Shown piece after piece: positions 1 to 7,664 of a stretch of 48,637 nt of DNA. A program made the translations under genes and the position numbers. Position 1 is the stretch's first letter. Every line of letters begins with the position of its first letter. Where the stretch lies: the NCBI GenBank assembly GCA_937967405.1, contig CALCJV010000040.1:1-48637 (forward strand). Direction: 5' to 3'. This DNA comes from an uncultured Chloroflexales bacterium (lineage in GTDB: Bacteria > Chloroflexota > Chloroflexia > Chloroflexales > Chloroflexaceae). The notes under the pieces were generated by a model that worked only from the letters and a program-made list of their open reading frames with translations, searched no databases and was not told the DNA's origin.

Positions 1-639
1 TTGGCTCATGGTGAGCCTGCCGTCAGGGTGATAGTCATTGGCAAAGATGTAGACCCGGCTGACTTGGGTCACTTCGCCGAGATCGGCAAGGAGTCGCTCT
101 ATGCCTTTACTGAGATCGCCGCCTTCGAGGAAGTGGCGGGCCGCTGCAACAGCTTGGAAAATTCCTTCCCGCCGCTGCGAGTCGAGTTCGGCCTGTCTGC
201 GGCTCGTCACATCGGTGATGTAGCCCTCAATCATATCGTCGCCGCTGTCACCGGCTTGCGTGCGCCAGCCATGCTCAAACACCCACTTCTGCTCGCCCGT
301 CGCAGTGATGATCCGGTAGGTCAGGTCGAAGGGCTGATTCATTGCGAGCGCATGCTGGACAGCTTCGTCTACCAGTTCCCGATCATCGGGGTGGATCAGG
401 GCTGCGTAGTTAATCTTGCCATTCAGCATGAGATCATCACGGCTGTAGCCGGTGAGGGCTTTTATGCCCGGACTCGCATAGATCGTCGTCCAATACGCAT
501 CGTTGTAGCAACGATAGACTATGCCGGGGTAGTTGTCCAGCAACGAGTTTTTCATCGCAAGTTCGGCTCGCAACTGTTGGATTTCAGCTTGGAGGGCTTC
601 AATTGTTAGCGTGTTAGTGGGTTTGGCCGACATGGGCAT
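1..639 (-). CDS. PAS/GAF sensory protein, N-terminal part (partial)
   Basis: The reverse strand is open from an ATG at 639 to the left window edge (213 codons, no stop), so only the N-terminus is present. After a short coiled stretch rich in Leu, Glu and Gln (about residues 10-30) comes a PAS fold at about 35-150, with typical pieces such as ALTGYSRDDL, HPDDRELV and IEGYITDVTSRRQAE. A second domain starting near 160 (IFQAVAAARHFLEG, then RVYIFAND) looks like the start of a GAF domain. A second in-frame ATG lies at 633. The output domain (histidine kinase, GGDEF or other) is outside the window. It is probably a cytoplasmic signal-transduction sensor. The plus-strand reading of the same DNA is only its shadow. 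Confidence 0.8.
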   Translation of the reverse strand, partial: MPMSAKPTNTLTIEALQAEIQQLRAELAMKNSLLDNYPGIVYRCYNDAYWTTIYASPGIKALTGYSRDDLMLNGKINYAALIHPDDRELVDEAVQHALAMNQPFDLTYRIITATGEQKWVFEHGWRTQAGDSGDDMIEGYITDVTSRRQAELDSQRREGIFQAVAAARHFLEGGDLSKGIERLLADLGEVTQVSRVYIFANDYHPDGRLTMSQ

Positions 640-714
640 GTTCTTTCTATCTGCACTGATTTAGCTCAGTTGAACTTGGGCGCGGCTACAGCGTAAGTAT
701 TATTCGTACATTAC

Positions 715-723
715 AGTATAGCA
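715..723 (-). promoter_or_regulatory. Extended -10 promoter for the PAS/GAF sensor
   Basis: On the minus strand the sequence reads TGC-TATACT, an extended -10 element about 75 bases upstream of the sensor ATG at 639. No convincing -35 hexamer lies at 16-18 bp. This fits the TGn-TATAMT pattern seen repeatedly in the window. Confidence 0.45.
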
Positions 724-872
724 GAATTCTGTCCCAGTGGGATGGATCCTCGCGTCGGCTCCTGATTGCGTACCGGCTGCCCTTTGCACGTAATGTGGCC
801 TGCGTGTCAGTGCCGGTATGGCTCGCGCAGATCGGTGGGACTCAGGCAAGCGCAAGCCATACCGGCATCACC

Positions 873-901
873 TTGCGCTGCGCTGCTATTCTCGGTACAA
901 T
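873..901 (+). promoter_or_regulatory. Promoter of the polyprenyl synthase operon
   Basis: TTGCGC at 873-878, a 17-bp spacer and TACAAT at 896-901. Expected start is near 908, about 27 bases before the ATG at 935. The bases 894-910 match those around the -10 of the arsA promoter (16774-16790) at 16 of 17 positions. Confidence 0.6.
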
Positions 902-934
902 ACCAGCAGCATACCAAGCAATTAGGAAAGCCGC

Positions 935-1924
935 ATGATCCAGCAATTCACGCTGCCCACCCCAATCATTCACGACCTCGCCCATGTAGAAACGATTGTC
1001 CAAGCTCGGCTAAACGCACGCCAAGCGGTTGTTCACCTCACCCGCAAATATCTGGGCGATGTCGCCGACCGCCAGTATCGTGCTGCACTGGTGCTGCTTG
1101 CCGCCCAATTGGGTAACTACCAATTGGAGCGAGTGCAGCATGCCGCTGCCGCCGCCGAGCTGATCCACCTTGCCGCGCTGGTGCACAAAGACCTCGTGAA
1201 TGATGCCCAGCGGCGACGCGGGCAAGCGAGCAACACGAATCAATGGGAGCATGGGCCGGCCTTGATGCTGGGCGATTATTTCTTTGCGCTCGCAGCAGGC
1301 GAGATGGCACGCGCCCCCGATCCGCGAGTGATTACCTACTACTCGCAAGCGGTGATGCGGATTAGCGAAGGGGGCTTGGCTCCGGTGCTGCAAGCTACCC
1401 CACTTGATCTGGCTCTGACGCAATACTTCTACAAGATCGGCTGCCGCACCGCTGCGCTGTTCGCGGCGGCGTGTCGGGCGGGCGTGGCTCTCGCAGGTGG
1501 CGATGATGAACAGATTGAGCGCGTCGGTGAATTTGGCTACCAGCTTGGGTTGGCGTTTCAGGTAATGGATGATGCGCTTGATTATAGCTTGTCGGACAGC
1601 ACCAATGGTGCATCTGCGGCTGGGTTGGGCGGCTCCGATCTGCGGCGTGGGATCATCACCCTGCCATTCATTTATGCTGTTGAACACGCCGCCGATAGCA
1701 CCCTTGCGGCGGCGATAGATAGCGACGATCCGGCGGTGCTGGCGCAGGCATGGGCACTCGTGCAGCAGCATGGGGTACCCCATGCCTACCGGGTGGCCCG
1801 CCAGCTTGCTAGCGAAGCGCGGGCCCACCTTGCTGGGCTACCCGCTACGTCGGCGCGCTACGCGCTCGAACAGCTTAGCGAACAGATTGTGCGGCAGGGG
1901 CAGGCCCAATTCGTAGGAGCATAG
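935..1924 (+). CDS. Polyprenyl diphosphate synthase-like protein with degenerate first Asp motif
   Basis: A 329-residue protein of the trans-isoprenyl diphosphate synthase family, which normally extends allylic diphosphates with isopentenyl diphosphate for quinone or lipid carrier chains. Recognisable are ELIHLAALVHKD (helix with the first Asp-rich motif), LMLGDYFFALA, KIGCRTAALFAAACR and the intact second Asp-rich motif FQVMDDALDY. The first motif, normally DDxxD followed by RRG, reads K-D-L-V-N-D here with RRRG retained, so two of three metal-binding aspartates are replaced. Such loss is known in non-catalytic partner subunits of heterodimeric synthases. It could be a regulatory subunit, an enzyme with altered chemistry, or decaying. 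AGGAAAG sits about 8 bases before the ATG. The next gene begins 3 bases after the stop. Confidence 0.85.
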   Translation: MIQQFTLPTPIIHDLAHVETIVQARLNARQAVVHLTRKYLGDVADRQYRAALVLLAAQLGNYQLERVQHAAAAAELIHLAALVHKDLVNDAQRRRGQASNTNQWEHGPALMLGDYFFALAAGEMARAPDPRVITYYSQAVMRISEGGLAPVLQATPLDLALTQYFYKIGCRTAALFAAACRAGVALAGGDDEQIERVGEFGYQLGLAFQVMDDALDYSLSDSTNGASAAGLGGSDLRRGIITLPFIYAVEHAADSTLAAAIDSDDPAVLAQAWALVQQHGVPHAYRVARQLASEARAHLAGLPATSARYALEQLSEQIVRQGQAQFVGA

Positions 1925-1927
1925 CCG

Positions 1928-2326
1928 ATGCACATTCAGTTGCTCTATTTTGATGGCTGCCCTTCGCACACCGCTGCACTGGAACGGCTGCACCGCGTCT
2001 TAGCAGAATTGGGGCTAGACCTGCCCGTGCAGGTGATTGCTGTCGAGACGGATGCGGCCGCCCAGCAGTGGCAGTTTCTCGGCTCGCCCACCATCCGTAT
2101 CAATGGGCACGATATTGACGCGCTGCCCGCCGCTACGCCCTACGCCCTTGCGTGTCGTGCCTATCGCCACCCCGATGGGCGGATTACGCCACTCCCTTCG
2201 ATAGACCTGATCCGCACGGCTCTCCAGCACGCGCTTGAACTGTCTCATCTCCGTGCGGCAGAAGGCTCGCCAGACGGCCCGATAGATGGATCACTGGTAT
2301 CGGGTGACACGATTTCAGGCAATTGA
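1928..2326 (+). CDS. Small thioredoxin-fold protein (CPSH motif)
   Basis: A 132-residue protein beginning with the beta strand MHIQLLYFDGCPSH, followed by AALERLHRVLAELGL and the cis-Pro region FLGSPTIRINGHDI. This layout is that of small thioredoxin-like proteins, often annotated near mercury or redox genes, with a single active-site Cys (C-P-S-H) instead of CxxC. The C-terminal 40 residues are unconserved-looking. It starts 3 bases after the polyprenyl synthase stop and is probably translationally coupled to it. Substrate unknown; a thiol-dependent reductase or thiol carrier role is inference. Confidence 0.7.
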   Translation: MHIQLLYFDGCPSHTAALERLHRVLAELGLDLPVQVIAVETDAAAQQWQFLGSPTIRINGHDIDALPAATPYALACRAYRHPDGRITPLPSIDLIRTALQHALELSHLRAAEGSPDGPIDGSLVSGDTISGN

Positions 2327-2358
2327 GTCTATTCTTAAGAGGAAGGAGCAACCACCCT

Positions 2359-2892
2359 ATGGCACTCACATTGGGTACACTCGCCCCTGATTTCGCCTTG
2401 CTGGGCGTAGATGGGCAACAGCACGCATTGGCAGATTTTGCGGACGCGGCGGTTCTGGTGGTCATTTTTAGCTGCAACCACTGCCCGTATGTGCAGGCGT
2501 GGGAAGACCGAATGATTGCGCTCCAAGCAGCGTATGCCCCACGCGGAGTCCAGTTTGTGGCGATCAATGCGAATGACGCTGTGAAGTATCCCGCCGATAA
2601 CTTCGACGCAATGTGCGAACGAGCTGCTCGCAAGCAGTTCAATTTCCCCTACCTGCACGACACCACGCAGGAGGTAGCCCGGACTTATGGCGCACAGCGC
2701 ACCCCCGAAGTATTTGTTTTCGATCACGCCCGCACCCTCGCCTATCATGGCGCAATTGACGATAACTATGACGATCCAGCGGCAGTGAGTGTCCCCTACC
2801 TACGCCAAGCACTGGATGCCCTGCTCGCGGGTAGTTGCCCCGAACCTGCCCAGACTGCACCGGTCGGCTGTACGATCAAGTGGCGCAGCTAG
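2359..2892 (+). CDS. Thioredoxin family protein (AhpC/TSA-redoxin like)
   Basis: A 177-residue cytoplasmic redoxin. The ATG at 2359 was chosen because AGGAAGGAG lies 10 bases upstream; an earlier in-frame start at 2323 would have none. The protein opens with LGTLAPDFALLGVDGQ (redoxin strand), then VVIFSCNHCPYVQAWEDR with a C-N-H-C active site, VQFVAINANDA, and the cis-Pro segment YGAQRTPEVFVFD. This matches the thioredoxin-like family with HCPY signatures that is common in bacteria and often annotated as peroxiredoxin-like. It follows another thioredoxin-fold gene on the same strand, so the two may share a redox role. The exact electron donor or substrate cannot be told. Confidence 0.85.
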   Translation: MALTLGTLAPDFALLGVDGQQHALADFADAAVLVVIFSCNHCPYVQAWEDRMIALQAAYAPRGVQFVAINANDAVKYPADNFDAMCERAARKQFNFPYLHDTTQEVARTYGAQRTPEVFVFDHARTLAYHGAIDDNYDDPAAVSVPYLRQALDALLAGSCPEPAQTAPVGCTIKWRS

Positions 2893-3002
2893 GAGTCTGG
2901 GCGTAGGTTTGGGGTGACGGTGACAGGTGTTAGGTGGTAGCGATTGGGTGGCAATGCCGATATGCCACTGGCCTGCTCCGCCTACTTCCTAGCCCTGTCC
3001 AT

Positions 3003-3038
3003 CCCTTCGTGTTCTTCGTGCCCTTCGTGTTCTTCGTG
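3003..3038. repeat. Tandem 18-bp repeat (two perfect copies)
   Basis: CCCTTCGTGTTCTTCGTG occurs twice head to tail at 3003-3020 and 3021-3038, between the redoxin and HAD genes. A related copy in inverted orientation (CTACCACGAAGAACACGCC) is in the intergenic region near 13028. No protein is encoded here convincingly. Confidence 0.7.
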
Positions 3039-3088
3039 GTATGTGCTTCAGACTTGCCCGCCACCCGCCCCGATACCCCTAGTACCTG

Positions 3089-3097
3089 TGCTATACT
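3089..3097 (+). promoter_or_regulatory. Extended -10 promoter giving a leaderless HAD mRNA
   Basis: TG-C-TATACT at 3089-3097. The -10 ends 7 bases before the A of the ATG at 3105, so transcription is expected to start at or one base before the start codon. No Shine-Dalgarno precedes that ATG, which agrees with leaderless translation. Confidence 0.55.
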
Positions 3098-3104
3098 TGC
3101 CAGT

Positions 3105-3785
3105 ATGAAATACCAACCAACCTACCCGTATGTCCTGTTTGATCTGGATGGAACCCTCACTGACTCCGCGCCCGGCATCGTGCGTTCGCTGGTCTACGCC
3201 TTTGTGCAGAGCGGCGTGCCCGTGCCGCCCGAAAGCACGCTGTATGCGTGGCTAGGCCCGCCGCTGAACGATACGCTCACCGCACATCTGGGCAGTGCCG
3301 AAGCTGCCCAGCAGATGCTTCTGCGCTACCGTGAACGCTACATCCCCATCGGGATGTATGAGAACAGCGTCTATGCGGGCATGCCCGAACTCCTCGCCGA
3401 CTTGCATGCGGCTGGTGTGCAGATCGCCCTCGCCACATCCAAGCCGCAGGTGTATGCCCAGCCAATAGTTGCCCATTTCGGGCTGCGGCCCTACTTCACC
3501 TATGTGGGCGGAGCCACCCTTGATGGGCGCATCACCACCAAAGCTGAGGTGATTGGTGATGTGCTGCACCAGCTCGGCAACCCCGATCCAGCGCAGTGCG
3601 TGATGATTGGGGATCGCCTGCACGATGTAGCAGGCGCACGCGACTACCACCTGCCGGTCATTGCGGTACGGCATGGCTACGCTCCTGAGGGTGAACTAGA
3701 AGCCGCCGCCCCCGATGCCATTGTTGCTGATGCCGCCGAACTACGCTCCTACCTGTTCACGCCGCACCGAGCGAGCCACGCCTAA
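3105..3785 (+). CDS. HAD-family phosphatase, phosphoglycolate phosphatase-like
   Basis: A 226-residue HAD hydrolase. Motif I is VLFDLDGTLTD (nucleophile Asp near residue 12), motif II ALATSKPQ, motif III/IV VMIGDRLHDVAGA. A helical cap lies between motifs I and II, as in phosphoglycolate phosphatases and pyrophosphatase PpaX-type enzymes (C1 cap). The reading frame is open upstream, but the ATG at 3105 directly precedes the conserved first strand and sits 7 bases after a TGC-TATACT promoter, so the transcript is probably leaderless. It ends with TAA one base before the nth ATG. Substrate within the family is not decidable from sequence; salvage of 2-phosphoglycolate is the usual guess. Confidence 0.85.
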   Translation: MKYQPTYPYVLFDLDGTLTDSAPGIVRSLVYAFVQSGVPVPPESTLYAWLGPPLNDTLTAHLGSAEAAQQMLLRYRERYIPIGMYENSVYAGMPELLADLHAAGVQIALATSKPQVYAQPIVAHFGLRPYFTYVGGATLDGRITTKAEVIGDVLHQLGNPDPAQCVMIGDRLHDVAGARDYHLPVIAVRHGYAPEGELEAAAPDAIVADAAELRSYLFTPHRASHA

Positions 3786-3786
3786 G

Positions 3787-4455
3787 ATGCCCGCCCCCAC
3801 CGATTTCCCGATCCATCCAGTGATGACCACCCTGCAAACGGCGATGCAGGGCTATACCCTGCCGATGATTGACGAGCTAGGGGCAACGGGGGCAAGCACC
3901 CCCTTTCGGGTACTCGTCGCCACGATCCTGAGCCTGCGAACGAAAGATACCCTGACTATGGTGGTTGCACCGCGCCTGTTTGCCGTTGCCGATACCCCCC
4001 AAGCGATAGTGAATCTGGATGAGCAACAGCTCGCCCAGTTGATCTACCCCGTCGGCTTCTACCGCACCAAAGCCCGCAACCTGCGCCAGATCAGCACGAT
4101 CCTGCTGCGCGACTATGATGGCCACGTACCCGCCGATCTGGAGGCCCTGCTCGCGCTGCCCGGCGTAGGCCGCAAGACGGCCAATCTCGTGCTGACAGCC
4201 GGCTTCGGCTTGCCCGGCATCTGCGTAGATACCCACGTCCACCGCATCTGCAATCGCTGGGGCTACGTGCACACGAAAACTCCCGACGAAACCGAACTGG
4301 TCCTACGCCAGCAACTGCCCGCCGAATACTGGCTTCCGATCAACGGCTTGCTGGTGATGCTGGGGCAGAATATCTGTCACCCTACCTCGCCCCGTTGTAG
4401 CATCTGCCCCGTTGCCCAGTGGTGCGCCCGCAACGGGGTGCAACGCAGCCGTTGA
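3787..4455 (+). CDS. nth: Endonuclease III (base-excision DNA glycosylase/AP lyase)
   Basis: A 222-residue protein of the HhH-GPD superfamily that removes oxidised pyrimidines from DNA and cleaves the abasic site. The helix-hairpin-helix with catalytic lysine is LPGVGRKTANLVL; the catalytic aspartate is in CVDTHVHRICNRWG. The C-terminus has the four-cysteine iron-sulfur cluster pattern C-x6-C-x2-C-x5-C (CHPTSPRCSICPVAQWC). The N-terminal helix region PFRVLVATILSLRTKD departs from the usual SAQTTD but keeps the spacing. The ATG follows the HAD stop by one base, suggesting coupling. A second in-frame ATG (MTTLQTAM) 13 codons later is an alternative start. Confidence 0.93.
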   Translation: MPAPTDFPIHPVMTTLQTAMQGYTLPMIDELGATGASTPFRVLVATILSLRTKDTLTMVVAPRLFAVADTPQAIVNLDEQQLAQLIYPVGFYRTKARNLRQISTILLRDYDGHVPADLEALLALPGVGRKTANLVLTAGFGLPGICVDTHVHRICNRWGYVHTKTPDETELVLRQQLPAEYWLPINGLLVMLGQNICHPTSPRCSICPVAQWCARNGVQRSR

Positions 4456-4481
4456 CGAAGCCTTGCTCTCTTTGTTATACT
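4452..4481 (+). promoter_or_regulatory. Promoter of the DHH/MYG1-like gene
   Basis: TTGACG at 4452-4457 (overlapping the nth stop codon), an 18-bp spacer, and TATACT at 4476-4481 preceded by TG-T, so both -35 and extended -10 elements are present. Expected start is near 4488. Confidence 0.7.
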
Positions 4482-4537
4482 TGGTAACTTGAGAAGTCGA
4501 GTTTTGATAGGAGTAGCTAGAAAGTTAGTGGGTACTT

Positions 4538-5371
4538 GTGCAGCCCCAACAGCCACCTTCCATTATTGTCGGGCATTTGGCTCCCGATCTCGATTGCCTG
4601 ATCGCAATCTGGATTCTGATTCGCAAAGGCGGCGCAACTGATGCCGAGTTGCTGTTTGTGGCGGCGGGCAGCACGCTAGCCAATCGCCCGCCGGATGATG
4701 ACCCACGCATCGTCCACGTAGATACGGGCGGTGGTCGCTACGATCACCACCAAGTCGCTGATCAATACCTGTGCGCGGCCGAGCTTGTGCGGCGTGAGAT
4801 TGCCCCCGATGATCGTGCGCTGATGCGGATGGTGGATCAAGTCAATCGCCTCGACAATGCGCGGGCTACCGGGCGCGACACAATGTTCTTCAATATTAAT
4901 GATCTCATCGCGGGCTACAATGCCCTCTTCCCCAATCGCCCGCATCATGTGGCTCAAGCGATGCTGGCCAACTTCGATGCGTGGTATGAGCATGAGCAAC
5001 GCCTGCTGCGTCTCGAAGCGGCGTTTGCGCGGCGGCTCGAATTCCCCACTCGGTGGGGTTTGGGGATTGCCATGCAGAGCGACGATGGTGGATCAAGCCG
5101 CCTCGCCTATGAGCGCGGCGCGGTGCTGTATGCCTACCGCGACGGGCGCGGCCACATGGGCATTGCCGCCCAGAGCCGTTCGCCGGTTGATCTGGAGCCA
5201 ATCTACGTAGATTTGCAACAGCGTGATCCGCACGCGGATTGGTACTTGCACCCCAATCGGCGGCTGCTGCTGTGTGGCACGTCCAAAGCCCCGCCGCGCA
5301 ATCCGTCGCAGCTCAGTCTTGAAGAACTCGTCGAGGTGCTGAAAGTTGGGCACAGTGGCGCACGTCGCTGA
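4538..5371 (+). CDS. DHH/MYG1-like putative phosphoesterase
   Basis: A 277-residue protein. The N-terminus has HLAPDLDCLIAIWIL, similar in position to the metal-binding first motif of DHH-superfamily enzymes, and residues about 60-75 read VDTGGGRYDHHQ, the motif seen in MYG1-like proteins. Later pieces are MRMVDQVNRLDNARA and FNINDLIAGYN. It is probably a metal-dependent phosphoesterase or exonuclease-like protein; the substrate is unknown. The GTG start at 4538 is the first start after an in-frame stop; a Shine-Dalgarno-like AGGAG is 24 bases upstream, too far, so initiation is uncertain. It has its own strong promoter and ends just before a hairpin terminator. Confidence 0.65.
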   Translation: MQPQQPPSIIVGHLAPDLDCLIAIWILIRKGGATDAELLFVAAGSTLANRPPDDDPRIVHVDTGGGRYDHHQVADQYLCAAELVRREIAPDDRALMRMVDQVNRLDNARATGRDTMFFNINDLIAGYNALFPNRPHHVAQAMLANFDAWYEHEQRLLRLEAAFARRLEFPTRWGLGIAMQSDDGGSSRLAYERGAVLYAYRDGRGHMGIAAQSRSPVDLEPIYVDLQQRDPHADWYLHPNRRLLLCGTSKAPPRNPSQLSLEELVEVLKVGHSGARR

Positions 5372-5378
5372 TATACAC

Positions 5379-5403
5379 CAAGACGTGCCCGCAGCACGTC
5401 TTG
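5379..5403. terminator. Hairpin between convergent genes
   Basis: A perfect 10-bp stem, CAAGACGTGC (5379-5388) and GCACGTCTTG (5394-5403), with a 5-base loop. It begins 8 bases after the stop of the plus-strand gene and faces the end of the oxidase operon. There is no long T tract, so it may act as a bidirectional, U-poor terminator or 3'-end stabiliser. Confidence 0.6.
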
Positions 5404-5457
5404 CTTGGCGCGATTGGGTTGTGATCCCCCGCAGCACTGGCTAGGGCCAGCTGCCCT

Positions 5458-5775
5458 TTAGCGTTTGCGCCACCAATCAATCATCAGGATCGCCATGCCC
5501 GCAAGCATGATGATGCTGCCGGTGAGCAACAGCAGCGGGAACGTCAGCGAATTCTGGACGGGAATGCCACAGATCGCGGCCCACAGATCGGCTGGAGCCG
5601 ATGCGAGTGCGGCGATGTCCTCGACATATGCCGCTGCCATCACAATGAAGGTGAAGCCAAAGCTCACGAGCAATGCCCCAGCGATCCCCACATAGGGGAA
5701 CGGGTGGTCCACACGTGGGTGTGCAGCCGGATGCGCGGCACGGGTTGGGGGTGAAGAATGCGCTGAAGGTGTCAT
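5458..5775 (-). CDS. Small two-helix membrane protein at the end of the oxidase operon
   Basis: A 105-residue protein with a proline/histidine-rich cytoplasmic N-terminus (about 35 residues), a first membrane helix (VGIAGALLVSFGFTFIVMAA) and a second (LLLLTGSIIMLAGMAILMI), ending in the basic tail DWWRKR. The ATG at 5775 is preferred over an upstream TTG because GGAGAG lies 8 bases before it. It follows the ba3-type subunit I gene by 89 bases and is probably an accessory or small subunit of the oxidase. I do not recognise a named family; assignment rests on position. Confidence 0.6.
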   Translation of the reverse strand: MTPSAHSSPPTRAAHPAAHPRVDHPFPYVGIAGALLVSFGFTFIVMAAAYVEDIAALASAPADLWAAICGIPVQNSLTFPLLLLTGSIIMLAGMAILMIDWWRKR

Positions 5776-5864
5776 AATCTGTCTCTCCAATCAAATGAAA
5801 CGTGGTACGCAGCCCGTCTTCTAGCGAAACGGCACTGCGTACCAGCCAAACCTACTGAGCTTGC

Positions 5865-7577
5865 CTACGGCGTGATCGGGGATGGGCGGGCTGGGTTGAA
5901 GAACGGTGCATTGAAGCCATCCACGAAGTTCAGTGATTCGACAAACACGGGGGCCCACGCGATCAGGATCAGGAAGAGCGTGATGCCAATCCACAAGCCC
6001 CACCGCTCCAACCAGAGCGGCGAATTGGGATCGCCGCGATGGGCAATCGGTGGCTCGTAGTCATACGGTTTGGTGGAGAAAGCGAGCGTGCCAACCACAT
6101 TAGCGTACAGCAGGATCGAGCTAATCAGCAGCACGAAGCCGCCAATTGCCGAGCTGTTCAGCCAGAACGTCGCGGTTTCATTCAAGTACGGACTCATCCC
6201 GACATCGGTACGGCGCGGCGCACCGGCAATGCCCGCTGTGCCCATGCCGTGCCCAAAGATCAGCATGCCCACCACCCACGTCCAGACTTGCGCGAGAGCC
6301 ATCTTGTTGCTGAACAGGGCCCGCCCGCGCAGCATCGGGAGCAGCCAGTAGGTGATCCCGATGTAGGTTAGCGTCACTGCGCCACCGAGCGTCATGTGGA
6401 AGTGGGCTGGGATCCACGCTGTATTGTGCAGGGCGATGTTCAGCGTCAGGGAGGCGTTGATTAGCCCGCTAAAGCCGCCCATGATGAACAGGATCATGCC
6501 GCCGAGCTGGGCAACGACTACTGGATCACTCCACTTCTGGCGGAACAGCCAGCCGAGCGGTCCGCGTGCGCCACGCTTGCGGGCAGCATATTCAAGCGAT
6601 GCACCGACATTGAATGCGGTCATAAAGCTCGGAATGGCCACCACAAAGGTAAGCACGGTGTGGATGCCCTTCGAGACGGCACTCACGCCGGGATCGGCGT
6701 AGAGGTGGTGCACGCCGACGGGCAGCGAGAAGATCAGCAGCATTATGAACGCTACCCGCCCAAGCGAGTCACTGAACAGCTTGCCGCCCGCTTGAGTCGG
6801 CAACATCGTATACCACGAGACATAGGCTGGGATCAGCCAGAAGTAGACCAGCGGGTGGCCAAAGAACCAGAACAGCGCACGCCCCACCTGCACGTCGGTG
6901 ACGAACAGGAAGCCCAAGGAAGCCGGTAGCAGCAGCGTGAGGATTTCGATGGCCACCCCAATCGTACAGATCTGCCACATGATCTGGTTCACGATGATCG
7001 CAAACACCGCCAACGGCACGCGCTCACCGGGGTGCTCTTTCTTCCATGCCAAGTAGGTCATAAAAATGGCTGCCCCTGCCACCCACGAGCCAACCGCAAG
7101 CAGCACCAAGCCGATGTAGAAGGTGGCGTGGGCAAGCATCGGCGAATAGAAGGTGTACAGCACATTCGCCTGATTGGTTGAGATGGCATACAGGATCAAG
7201 CCCAAGCCGAGAAACATCAGCCCAAAGGCGATCCAGCCCATGGTTTGGTTGATCGGGCGTTGCAGCGAACGCTGGGTGACAAAGTAGCTAAAGCCGACAA
7301 TGAAGAAGGTGGTAAAGAACAACGCATTCATTACGCCGTGCATGGTCAAGGCTTGATAGTAATATGAAAAGACTGGGATTTGCCATTCGGGAAATGCATG
7401 CACAAAGGCGGGCGCACGCCGAAAGGTTTGGAATGGCCCCATAAGGATTCCAAACGAAAGGGCAAACAGGGCACTGATAATGTGGACCCCGATCAGCCAG
7501 CGTTCGCTGGTGAGCATTCCCACACGCGGAAAGACCATCGGTGCAGAACTCCGCTGGGGCAACTGGACGGCTTGCAT
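5865..7577 (-). CDS. cbaA: ba3-type (B-family) cytochrome c oxidase subunit I
   Basis: A 570-residue heme-copper oxidase subunit that reduces oxygen to water in the membrane and pumps protons. It resembles the Thermus ba3 class: HPLVYFWLIPAY contains the CuB histidine and cross-linked tyrosine, SLPVGVHHLYADPG the two further CuB histidines, and HNTAWIPAHFHM the heme ligands. MHGVMNALFF carries the low-spin heme ligand of the first core helix. About 13 hydrophobic helices are visible. The glutamate of the A-family D-channel is absent, as in B-type enzymes. AAGGAG precedes the ATG at 7577. It lies downstream of subunits IIa and II on the same strand with an 87-base gap. Confidence 0.93.
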   Translation of the reverse strand: MQAVQLPQRSSAPMVFPRVGMLTSERWLIGVHIISALFALSFGILMGPFQTFRRAPAFVHAFPEWQIPVFSYYYQALTMHGVMNALFFTTFFIVGFSYFVTQRSLQRPINQTMGWIAFGLMFLGLGLILYAISTNQANVLYTFYSPMLAHATFYIGLVLLAVGSWVAGAAIFMTYLAWKKEHPGERVPLAVFAIIVNQIMWQICTIGVAIEILTLLLPASLGFLFVTDVQVGRALFWFFGHPLVYFWLIPAYVSWYTMLPTQAGGKLFSDSLGRVAFIMLLIFSLPVGVHHLYADPGVSAVSKGIHTVLTFVVAIPSFMTAFNVGASLEYAARKRGARGPLGWLFRQKWSDPVVVAQLGGMILFIMGGFSGLINASLTLNIALHNTAWIPAHFHMTLGGAVTLTYIGITYWLLPMLRGRALFSNKMALAQVWTWVVGMLIFGHGMGTAGIAGAPRRTDVGMSPYLNETATFWLNSSAIGGFVLLISSILLYANVVGTLAFSTKPYDYEPPIAHRGDPNSPLWLERWGLWIGITLFLILIAWAPVFVESLNFVDGFNAPFFNPARPSPITP

Positions 7578-7664
7578 TCACACAACTCCTTCTAGCTCGT
7601 CAATAGAGCCTGCCTGTATTATCATGCTCTTCTCTGAATTTACGACAGGCGGGCGGCAAACACC

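Noticed and set aside
1..609. 202-residue plus-strand reading frame
   Set aside because: It is antisense to a clear PAS/GAF protein; its own translation shows no recognisable domain.
1010..1828. 272-residue minus-strand frame opposite the polyprenyl synthase
   Set aside because: The plus strand encodes a recognisable family protein with a promoter and ribosome site; the opposite frame is Arg/His/Gly-rich shadow.
3003..3038. CRISPR-like tandem repeat
   Set aside because: Two 18-bp units without spacers, and no cas gene in the window.
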